NCBI GenBank assembly: GCA_007844125.1
Contig: CM017555.1
Location: 26,837,624 to 26,901,623, forward strand
DNA from: Sinonovacula constricta
Lineage: Eukaryota; Mollusca; Bivalvia; Cardiida; Solecurtidae
Reading direction: 5' to 3'
DNA length: 64,000 nt
Below are positions 9,966 to 21,000 of this stretch, one piece after another (positions within the stretch are counted from its first letter, which is position 1; every line of letters begins with the position of its first letter). The translations under genes and the position numbers were made by a program. The notes beneath the pieces are model-generated. The model searched no databases and was not told the DNA's origin. It saw nothing but the letters and a program-made list of their open reading frames with translations.

Positions 9966-11916
9966 TATTTATCATAATGGAGGAGACTTTCTTTAAGATG
10001 CACGCTTGTGTGTATTAGCTAACGTTCATGTTTTCTTTTGCATTATGTAACATTGTCTTCCTTTTTGAACGTAACTTAAAACAGTGTTCAGCTTTTTGTT
10101 ATTTATTTGCAGTCATTCTTTTCTAATGATCAATGTATAATTTATCATTGGTTTTAAATGTTCATCTTACATACAATACTTTGACAACTTTTTTTACATG
10201 TTGAGTTTTTCTGCCGAGTCAGTTTAAGTTTATATTTTTTATTCATTTAGTTAATTATTTTCTTTTTACTTTTTGTATACGCCCATTTTATATCGTCTTG
10301 GCCAATCTCTTTTATTCTTATTAAAAATATAATCCGTTATACTGTAAACGTTTGCCAAATTCTTGCTTGTTCTCATTTGGTTTAATTTTTAAATTGCATC
10401 CACCAATTATGCTCATATTGTTAAGATCCAATTACTATTATTACATAACTTGTCGAAAAAGAAACCAAACAATTTATCGGAAGAACCGGCGCTATTATCA
10501 TTAGACAATCTTGTTTTGCCCCACCTTTCATAACATTGTTTGCAGCTGTTTTGATATTTATCCGTGTAAAAACATCATTATAAACGTCAGTCGCACAATG
10601 TATGTCACACATGCATAACTGATATAGTGGCGTAACCATGGTAACAATGTTGTAATAACATTGCGCTCGTGCAATAACTGTCATGGTGACTGGATGATTG
10701 ACAGCTGTCCAAGGTTGGTAATTGAAGACAAGCCATGCATTTATTGGTGTCAATGAGTTGCTTAGGTTCAAAGAGAGAATACAGATCTTATTCAGCTGTA
10801 TATGACGTGCTGTTGTTTGGCTGTGTCGTTTGGTTCTAAAATGTGAAATATAATTATACCTACTGAAGAAGGTAAAGTGTGACTTAATATAATTTAGGTT
10901 TCAGCCGCTTATTATATATTTTTGGTGCTAAACCATGTAATCGCATTTAAACTATTCAACAAATTGCTTTAAATAATTCATCATTAAATTTAATTTGTTT
11001 TTATAAAGGTGTCTGTATTGGCATTGTTTGTCTTGATGAAATGGGATAAGTTAAAATAATAAATTTTAATTTAATTCATTTGGTTATATAAAATAATAAG
11101 CTGAGTTTCGTTGTTGTAGTTGTTCGAACGAATAACGTTGTTCAGAATAATTTGCTATCTTAACGTTTATCCATTTTATTCAGATAGTTGTACATGTGTT
11201 GTTGTGTTGCTGCTTCTGCTGTTTGCAAAGTTGAAAACATATTAAATATAGTTTTTGTAAATTTTAAAAATGAAGTAAAATGTAAAAAGTTGACTTTATA
11301 TAAGTTAAATATGTACGTATTACGACATATTTTGTGTTTCGATTTTGTTCTCGTATACAAAATTTGGGTATTGCATTCGTGTTTACCGCTATTATCATTA
11401 TGGCGGACAATAACAGAAAGGTCGTTCGCATTTGCTGTTGTTGTTCTTAAATGTTTACCATTATCAAATAAGAACATAAATTCTCAAAATTTTGTCTGGG
11501 GTCTTCCTACAACAAAAATGCTGGACCATAAAATGATCATGTTTTGCAATGCATCTAAGCCCATTCTTTTAGAGCAGTATATGCTCATGCAGATGGCGAC
11601 TTTTGCGTGTTTTAGATTAAAGCCTGAAGCAAGAACGGTAAATTCAGCTTGTGTAAATTCACACATTTTTTTTAACTCTTCGTAACTATTCGCTTGTTTA
11701 CGAAAAATTCCACTTGTCTAGCAACAGTAGAGACGGTGCATAATTATATATCAATTTTAATCCATTGTTAACAAATATATACAGACATATTCAAATTTAT
11801 TCCAGTTGTTTTTACCCAGTTTTAAATATTTTGGTTGTTTGTGTCTTTTACGAAATTGGACGATGTTTAGCGATTGTTATTTTAGCAGTTGATCAGACGT
11901 ATAGTGGGGCGACGGA
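9966..11916. other. AT-rich spacer upstream of the lipoxygenase gene
   Basis: No coding sequence I can support. Overlapping ORFs on both strands at 11,160-11,685 match no family I know. The stretch near 11,495-11,535 (tctggggtcttcctac) resembles a SINE tail seen at 42,199. The promoter and 5' UTR of the lipoxygenase gene must lie here, but no clear TATA box or initiator can be singled out. Confidence 0.5.
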
Positions 11917-14900
11917 ATGGGTCAGAAAATAAGTACGCGGCGGCGACGCAACTCTAGTCTGGTTGCTGGTACCTTCTCTTATACGATCTACGTGAAGACG
12001 GGAGATATCCCGGAGTCCGGAACTGACGCAAACATCTACGTCATATTGCATTCTGGACTAATTTCGTCACGGGAAACCAAACTGGATGTTTTGTTCAGAG
12101 ACGACTTTGAGCGAGGGCAGCTTGACAAGTTTAAGATAAAATATCAACTTGTAAGTACAAAAGGAAACTAACGTTGCCGCTGTTAAATGATTAAAGATGC
12201 ACCATGCTTAATGTACATACATGACGATGTCAGTTTTATAATACTCTCAAATCGCATATTCCATAGTGTTAGCTATTTACTTGCTGGAAGTGGGGCGTGT
12301 TTTATGTTAGTGGAGAGAATGGTGTATCCAGATAGTAAAGGGTGAACACCGTTATTTTCCATTTCTCTGATACCAGCTTTTTCGATCGACATGTATGTCA
12401 ACTTTCAATAGAGCGGCAGATATTCTTGATGTAAAAGTGATCAAAAATGGACAGTTTACGTATTCTCTTTTTATTTACAAATGTAAGTTTTCGGAAATCG
12501 CCATGTATTGTGTACTGGCTATTGGGTGGAACAATTTATGTTGTTAAATAGACTTAATTGAAATAAATCATAAATATGATATTCTTTGTACCATATTTTG
12601 TCTTGCCCTTGTTGTTGATTATGGTGCATCAATAAAGTTTTCTTAAATGTAGTCTAACACATTCTTTCATGTTTCAGTTTTCTGATATCGACAAAATCGA
12701 GATTTGGCGGGACAACTCCGGTTTTAAGGATGACTGGTACGTGGACACAATCCTAGTCGTGAACGAGGTCACCAAGGTACAGACTGTGTTTCCAATTTAC
12801 AGATGGATCAGGGCAAACTTCCACTACTTTTTCACTCCCAACGATACCAGTCTGCCGTACGATGACGAGTATAAAGGTTAGTTACGCTATAGCAGTTGCC
12901 ACGTCAGAGGTCACGTGCCTTATCGCTGTTACCGCAACCACTAGAATGGAAAATTGTCAACGGTTTGACGAAGACATGTGAACTAGATTATCATATTTTT
13001 TTCTCTCATTAATATAAGATCATACATGTAGTTTTATTCTAACGATAAAGTCTAAGAAATGTCTACATGCAAAAATGTTTTGATTTTATCATATTTAGAT
13101 CTCAGTGGTTATGAACATTTTTACATGTACTGATCTATCGGATGTGCACAAGCACGATCTCCACTGTGACCACGTTCTTTTCAAGAGAGCAGTGGTTACT
13201 CAGCACACCAAAACGTTACCGATGTGAGAAGTATAACGTTATATATTTGATTATAGAGTTGTGGTAAAACAAGTAGATCTATTTGTTTGCTTTAATTTTA
13301 ATTTTTTAAACTATTGATGCACAGCAAGACTCGATTTATTATTTATTCCGCGCTGAATGACCTAATCCTCTAAAAAGATTGGTGTGTCTTTTAACCAAAA
13401 TAAATGTATGGTTAGTCTGTTTGTTTTCGATAATGTATGCCAGAAAATCAAATGTAAATATTTGGTATTTGTTTCGACATCTGCCATTAATCCGGAATAA
13501 ACGAAAACATGTTAGCAATATTGTCATTAGGCCTACAGCTCACATGCAATAACTGTGCCGGTGTCAGGGTGACTGGCAGCGGCGCCCATGTACGTTGGCA
13601 ATGTAAAATAGACCTATTGTTTGTGTGTAACTCTTGAAAGACAAATTGACGAAAATTTCGGTGTGAGCGTTTTCAGAAAAAAAACATGCTATTGTTTGTT
13701 TGTTTGTTTGTTTGTTTTAAAAAATAATGGTGTTTTCAACGGCTGGGACTCGAACCATCGCATTGAGAGGTTCAGAGGCAATGGGACATTAAATGACACC
13801 AACATTCCAATAAAGCTTACTCGCTGCCTCAATTTAATTTTTACTTTTCGAACATCATTTAAACCATTATATGCACTATCTAAGACGATACACTTTTCAA
13901 AGCAAGGAAAAAAACAAAATAAACCGCATTAAAATGTTAAGCAATGAAGACTCCTCGCTAGATAAAAGACATCATTATATTTTCCCTTACAAATATATGT
14001 AGATTTCATTTTTTCTCTTTTAAAGCACAACGCCAATTGGAGCTTACAGAAAAACGGAAAATTTACGAGTTGGTGGTACCGGAATCTATTAGAGTGCCGC
14101 AGATGAGGTCAGTTCCGGTCGAAGAAGCGTATGCAGACGACCATTTGTGGAATATCGTGAAAACTCGTACACGGCTCAAGCTGGCGAGCAAATTTGTTCA
14201 TATGTCGAGTGGACGGATGAAGCGCATAGAAGACATACATCGGTTATTTAACAGGAAGGCTTTTCCTCAGCCCTCTAACTTAGACAGGTTTGTCTGGTTC
14301 TAAAAATGTAGAAATGATTAATAATCAAAATGATGTTTTAAGGCTGATCCAGTGAATAAATTGATTGAATGAGAAAAAGATAACTTGTATTAAATTTTAT
14401 TAAAGTAAGAAACATAATACGTCAGTCGAATCATGGCAATTGATTGGTTGGATTAGAGTTCATTGAGTCGGCATTTCTAACAGGCCAGGTGCATTGGTCA
14501 AACTAGTGGTAGGTCGCACGTTTGTTCAAACTATACTGAAGTCGTATTGCATAATATTACAATGAAAAGGCACCATCTCTAAAGAAGAAGAAGTCGTTGA
14601 GATACAAAAGTTTGTTATTGTATGTTATAAATAAACTATTAAAAATGAATCGTACGATAAAAGACAATCATTGTTTCTAATTCACATCTTCAGATGGAAG
14701 AGTGACGAAGCCTTTGGTCTTCAGCGGCTTGCTGGCGTTCACAACACAGCCATCTGGCAATGTAAGCAGCTGCCAGAAAACTTGGCGGTCACCAACGATA
14801 TGGTTGCCCCTTTTCTAGAAGGTCACAGTTTACCACTGGCTTTGAGCGACCGACGTATCTTTATCATCAACCATGACATTCTTGATGGCTGTCCCACCAT

Positions 14901-16032
14901 CGATGGCACTACTGTGTGTTCCCCAATCGCGCTATTCTATCAACGAAATGATGGCACTCTTGTGCCAATCGCCATCCAGCTATTCCAGAAAGCCGGCGAG
15001 GATAACCCGGTGTTTCTCCCGTCTGATCCATTATACACATGGACAGCGGCTAAACTTTGGTTCAATAATGCAGACGCGTGTGTTCACCAAGCTGTCCATC
15101 TTGGAGTTCTACACATGTTAATGGAAGGAATTGCCGTCATTACGCACCGAAATATTTCGCGGAGTCATCCCGTGTTTAAACTCTTGGCGCCGCACATTCG
15201 GTCTGTTATCGCGGTTAACGCAAAAGCGCGGGAAAGGTTGATCAATTCCGGAGGCTGGGTAGACCTTACGATGTCTATTGGAGCAAAGGGGCTTATTGAA
15301 CTTGCTAAGAATCTGAAGTCATCATGGCGGATGGATATTGAAGGAACGTTTCCGGTCAATTGTCGGAATCGTGGTTTGGGAGATAGTGATATTCTTCCGG
15401 ATTACCATTTCAAGCAAGATGCCTTGGAGGTATACGACGCCATTTGGAAATACGTCAGGGCTTACGTGTATCTGTATTACGAGTCTGAACAAAGTGTTCG
15501 AAAGGATATTGAGTTGCAAACTTGGCGGGAAGAAATGGTAAAACCGGAAACCGATAGCGGATTGGGGCTTCTGGGAGTTCCAGGGCAGGAGGATCAATTC
15601 ACCTGCAGGTCTCAACTAGTTCTCGTGTTGGTTTCAATTATCTTCACGGCCAGTGTTGACCACGCGGCGGCCAATTACAAACAGTACGACGAATATGCCT
15701 TTCTTCCAAATTACCCCACACGGCTGAGCGGCGAACCGCCAAAATCAAATGAAGAAATTACAGAAGAGCAACTGGTTGAAATGTTGCCAGAGAAGGAAGT
15801 TTTCCTCAATGCAATGATCATTACAAATATTTTGAGTGTGCGGTGCAAACATAGACCGTTAGGTTACTTTGATACTAATCTTATGTTTGACCAGAGAGCG
15901 GTCAAGATTTTGAGGGACTTTCGGGAAGATCTTAAGACAGTTGGGGCTTCGATTAAGACGAAAAATAAAACCAGGAAGGTTCCTTACCAACACCTAGACC
16001 CAGCAGTGATTCCAAATGGAATATGCGTGTGA
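11917..16032 (+). CDS. Animal lipoxygenase (PLAT + catalytic domain), complete
   Basis: Iron lipoxygenase that oxygenates polyunsaturated fatty acids. Four exons: 11,917-12,150, 12,678-12,876, 14,026-14,287 and 14,694-16,032, all with GT-AG introns and matching phases, giving 677 residues, a normal length for animal enzymes. An in-frame TAG lies shortly before the ATG, which fixes the start. Residues ~20-140 form a PLAT/C2-like domain. The catalytic domain has the iron ligands His367 and His372 (HLGVLH), His555 and Asn559 (HAAAN) and the C-terminal carboxylate (Val677, usually Ile). The residue equivalent to the Coffa site is Ala410 (NAKAR), which in the family goes with S stereochemistry. 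The protein starts MGQKIS followed by TRRRR, fitting N-myristoylation plus a basic patch. Regiospecificity cannot be read. It is convergent with the FASTKD1-like gene. Confidence 0.93.
12151..12677 (+). other. Lipoxygenase intron 1
   Basis: GTAAGT donor at 12,151 and a tttcag acceptor ending at 12,677, phase 0, splitting the PLAT domain. No repeat is recognised inside. Confidence 0.85.
12877..14025 (+). other. Lipoxygenase intron 2
   Basis: GTTAGT donor and a cttttaaag acceptor, phase 1. It contains a (TGTT)n microsatellite at 13,694-13,717. It also holds a tRNA-like B-box complement (gggactcgaacc, about 13,744-13,756) that probably marks a decayed minus-strand SINE. The 103-residue ORF across it is not a gene. 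Confidence 0.8.
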
Positions 16033-17799
16033 TTTAAAATATATAAATGGGAAATATTTTCTGGTGTTCATGGACAGATATTTATGCAATGAACCATGGC
16101 ACTGAACATTTGTACCAGCGAGTCAAAAAAGTATCTTTCAAACGTACTACTGAATGAAGGTTTGTTTAGGTTCTTTCTTCTTTTCCGGGTTATATTGTGT
16201 GATTTTAAATGTTATGGTACAGCAGATACACACAATACTTTGTCTTTGCTGACATGTTTTATCACTATAAACGGCCCAAGGCTTTGCACAAGTCAATTTT
16301 GCCATTTTTGATAAAAGTGATAGTACAATTGAGTCTTGTTTTATTTTATTTTTATTTAACTTATTATTGAAATTAAATGACTTTGACAATAAGTCTCTAT
16401 TTTAAGAAAACAATATGTTTTAGTCTAGTCTAGTTTCATATTTGTATTTTTTCTGAGTCATCCAACTGCACAAAACAAATGCTAAATCTTGGTTTGATGT
16501 ATTTTTCCAGTGTTAATTAAAATCATATCTTGAAATCGAGTCACAACTATGTCAATCAGTCATATTAATTTGTTTTAATATTACGAATTGTAATGGGTAT
16601 TTATAAGTCACCTAAAATCCTCTTAAGCTAGCTGAGGCAATTAGATAAACACAATTTCAGAGTTGAAGTAAACAACAAGAGCTGTCAGAAGACAGTGCTT
16701 GTTTCTCAGTGCATGATAGTTTAAGCTAACAAGCTAAGATTTTCAAAAGCTTAATCCATTAAAGAGAATGTCTAAATCGAAAAAAGGACACAATTTTGTC
16801 AAACTTAATTTTAGGGTTTTCTGCCCTTTTAAAATGGATTCCACTTTTGAGAATAAGCAAGTATTCTAAGTTGCAAGTAAATATTTTGACAGTTTTCAAG
16901 AAATGGACCAAAAAAGTCCACTTACACTGATAAATCAGTTAATAAGTTAATAAATCAGAATATACGTTACTGACATGACTTGGCCAATTCTTGGATTGAA
17001 AGAATTCTAAGGCAATATGTTTTTGCATGTTACAAATGGTTATTCTAAGTTTCAAATATTCTTGGCTTATGTTTTGAATAAATGTATTCCTTGCCATTAG
17101 CACAAAATTGGGAAAATGTTTTATCAACTGCATGTAATTAACAATAGAGTGCTAGGGAGTGTCCATTTGTGTGAAATTGTCAATTAGAATACATTATAAT
17201 AGTAAACAAGTGTGAATACTATGTACTTGTACTGTCAAAAATAAAGTACAAATCCATGTTCTGTTGATTTTTTTTATAAAAGCTTTATTTCATAAAAACT
17301 GAAAGCCTAGATTATAACAAAGTTATATGAAAAATTGAATATACATTGTGTAAAGAAACAGACAGTGGCACCAAGAGGCATAAATTACCTCCTTACATGA
17401 CATCTTGAAAGATACCACAGCAGACATTTTGTAAACAAAAATGTCTAATGACTACAAAACATTATGTCATTCAACAAATTATTTGTTATGACAAAAATGC
17501 ATAATTAAAGAGTAGACATAGTAATATCCTATAACAAAAATTATAAATAAATGAACTGTATTCATTGGTATTATACATGCTATTAGATGAACACATGATC
17601 ATTTTATGTATACTTGCTGATGGGGATACATGTACTTAACAAAATAACTAGAAATGATGTAACTTTTCTTTCATTTATCAAAAATGGTAATCTTCAATTG
17701 AAGGAAAACATTATTTTTGACAAATAAGGTTCCAGAAACATAGTTTCTTCAGTCAAGGCAACAACCTTAAATTGGAACCTCAAATAGGGTTGACTGAAC
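16033..17799. other. Convergent 3' flanks of lipoxygenase and FASTKD1-like genes
   Basis: AT-rich DNA between two genes that point at each other. It should hold both 3' UTRs. A minus-strand AATAAA (plus TTTATT at 17,284-17,289) is a candidate polyadenylation signal for the FASTKD1-like gene. A dispersed repeat lies at 16,676-16,925. No other gene is visible. Confidence 0.6.
16676..16925. repeat. Dispersed repeat, 'acaagagctgtc' family, copy 1
   Basis: It starts acaagagctgtcagaagaca and continues with a block containing attttagggttttctgccc and ttttaaaatggattcc. Related blocks occur at 30,640-30,845, 32,712-32,950 and 44,440-44,765. I see no terminal inverted repeats or coding capacity. Confidence 0.55.
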
Positions 17800-18045
17800 T
17801 AAAATAGCACTGCCTCTTTTGTTGAGATTGACCAATCATTCTGCAGCTAGGGACTCATTACTCTTTGATCTTTTCTATGACACTCTAAGCATTTGCCATC
17901 TATATCAATATCAATGGTCATAAAAGCATCACAAGCCCAAATCCTTTAAGTATGTGAACCTTGTATGTTGTCCATGACCGCACCAGCTTGTTATTGACAT
18001 TCACCAATAAGGGTGCATCGTCAATCTTATATCTGACATTTTCAA
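17800..18045 (-). repeat. Decayed tandem copies of the FASTKD1 final exon
   Basis: Two segments downstream of the stop codon align base by base with the last coding exon. The nearer one (17,934-18,043) corresponds to 18,076-18,190. The farther one (17,800-17,890) shares gaccaat and ggggactcat/agggactcat landmarks. The nearer copy still reads KIDDAP in the frame equivalent to KIDESP of the exon. The farther copy has an in-frame stop. Spacing is roughly 140-170 bp. Confidence 0.65.
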
Positions 18046-18066
18046 AGTTTTTTCTGTTGAACAGTA

Positions 18067-21000
18067 CTATCCAAGAGCCCACTCCTTGAACTTCTGTGCC
18101 CCTTGCTTGGGGTCCATGACAGTGGTGCCTTGCTTGTTTAGACTGACCAATGGGGTGGAGGTCGGGGACTCATCAATCTTGGATAGAATGAGGTCACGCT
18201 TGTCCTCCATATCAGGACAGCCCATAGATAACCACTCATGGTCGTAGATCTAGAAGAAGACGATAATATAGATGTAAAGACAAAACATTATATGAGAGAA
18301 AAGAAATTGACCATGGAAAATTAACACAAATCATGATCCTGGAGAGAAATACTGTTTTGAGTATTTGCTCTAAAAATGGCAAGAAATTGTTGTTGACATT
18401 TTTATGCTGGAGAACGTGTGTTGCAATTAATTCAGAGGAAGAATACAGATTGCATTATGTAACCAGGTTGTTTTTATAGTTTATTTAATATAGGACTGAA
18501 TGAGCTTATTTTAAATGTGTTATTTCCCTGCTGTGTCTATTTTAAGCTTTGCACACTTTTTGATCATGTGACTAGCATTTTTTCTCTGGTTAAACTGTCA
18601 AAGAAGAAAGATGTGTTTTTGATGTTTGGTAATATTTCATAAAATAAGAAGTTTAATATTTCTAGTCAGTTACTGTGATTGTTGTCTCAATAGCGGCATT
18701 CTGTATTCCTGTATTTAGTTGTATTGATCGAGAAAAAGTTTTACTTGTTAAAAAATTATAATTTAGTTTGATAATATCGAATTAAAGATGGTGGCTGTAT
18801 TGTAATGTGCTGAATAATGGAAATGGCTCCACCATTCCTATTGTGATGTTCATCTTTTATATTGCAGCACAGTCACAACCCTGAAACTTAGAGGAGGCAG
18901 ACAGTTACTTTTTCTTAAGAGAGTCTGGTCCACAAATAGTTGGTATAATAATAATTGTCTTTGTAATTGGATTTTTTATTGTTGTTTCTTGTTATTTCTT
19001 TTTGCTAAGACTTGTCAATGATATTGTAAATAGACCTTATCTGAGCAATGTATAACTGATTGTAACTTTTTGTTTAACTTTTTGTTTGATGCTTAAACTT
19101 GCTGATCAGTTTAGAATATAAATCTATACAGTATTATAGTTGTTTATATATGAATGACAGCTGAAAGTTACCATGGTATTATAAAGTTAAGTAATCATCA
19201 GTTTTGTTAGGTAAGGGTTACATACTAGGTTGTTTTATTTTGTATTTTTGAGCTCAATGATAGTAAGAGACGTGAGATATACAGGTTTAGACAATGTATG
19301 ACTGTGTACCCTGTAAGAACCTACAGTAGATAGGTTGATAGTAGATACACAAGAAAGTGTAGATCTATCAACAATACAGTATATTAGTCACAACTATAAA
19401 ATGTATTAACAGTAATATAAAAGAAGAAAGTACAATATACATAAATTATGACTTTTGTATTATATTTTCACCCTAATTAAGTGACAATTATGGCCAGGAT
19501 ACAATTTCATACATTTTTATGTAGCTAACCTCACATTTGACCAACTTAGAGATGCTGACACAAGGCAATCCTGAAAAAATATCAAATAGTCTGCAGAAAT
19601 TACCCATTGCATCTGTATACCCATCCTAACAAGAAACACATTACAATGTGTACATATTTTGAAAGTGTAGTATAATGACAGCATCGTTTTTACAAAAATT
19701 AAGAAAAAAAGCTTAACAAGTACATGTAGACCTATTTGCAAACTTTAGTTTGTGGATTGTACACATTGAGCATTTTAAGAGTTACAGAAAGGACATAATT
19801 AAAAAAGTAAGTTTTCAAGATGCACCAACACTGTGTATCATTCATGAACAAGTTTCTTCTCTGTCCTGTTTATGTTTTGCATTCTGATTAGACAAAGTTT
19901 GGAGTCCAAATTTTGACCTATTTTTAAGAAGGTCCAATCAATAGTATATATTGGTTCAATATGGCCCTTTGCTCCAGTAGACAAAATTAGGTCTACCAGC
20001 CTCAAGGATTTATCAACTTTTTCCAACACTTTTGCGTTTACAGCTACTATGTATAAAAAATATGTCCAAATTAAAAATCCACAAGCAGAGATTATACACA
20101 TTTGGCTTTAGTCTAATACTGTTCTGATGAATCTGATTGGTCCTTAAATTAGAGCATAAAGTTTAAATAAATAAGTTAAAGTATCAAACCAATCTCACTA
20201 TCTATCTTGCACAATCGTGCTCTTACTCACCAGGATGGACTTGTCTACATGTTGTGCGAGAACATCAAAGTACAGTTGGATGTACGGCTGGAAGGCCCTC
20301 TCATTAGTCATGGGTTCTCCAAATGCCAGGTATGAGAAACATACCCTGGAATAGTTGGACAAAATTATTTGTTTATTCTTGTAATATGGCTTCCTCAGAA
20401 AGACAACATTGCTGTGTTGTTGTGGTAGCATGCGTGATCGGAAATTGAGCTGCCCACCTTTCAAGTCCCGACTGCCGTGATCAATTTAACATGTTGATTT
20501 TTTTAAATGGTATTTATTTATTTTTATTGATAGTTTAACTTAACAAACCATTGAAATGATAGACAAAACTGTTACTTTAATAAGGAATCTAAAATAATGG
20601 CTATATTTTAATATCAATAATTTTAAGCAGTGTCTGGAATTCTTTATATCACACAACATTTCTAAATATCTGTATTTCTAAAAGCTGTGGTATTTTAGTA
20701 TTTGAAAACAGGATTTAAACAGGATTTAAACCCTCCATGCCTTTCATTGACATTTCTTGTCTTTTTCAAGTTTGTTAAATATTTAATGATGTTATGATGC
20801 CTAACTTACAAAATGATGTTATTAAATGTATTATTAAAATTATTATTATTCAAATACTCCTTATATACCTACAAAATAATATGCCTGAGTGCTGCATTGA
20901 TTGAATGATTGTTAAGCCTAAATATGCTGATATATGTAATACTTTGTAGGAAGATTTTCTGGCCCTATGATACAGACCTTTGTAAACCAAGCTCTTGTGA

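Noticed and set aside
7089..9996. Cys/Val-rich repeat ORFs across the 43-bp array
   Set aside because: All three forward frames are open because the repeat unit lacks stops. No start context, splice sites or family similarity.
11160..11685. Overlapping ORFs of 105 and 165 codons on opposite strands
   Set aside because: No recognisable domain, AT-rich composition, and a SINE-tail-like stretch inside; not supportable as a gene or upstream lipoxygenase exon.
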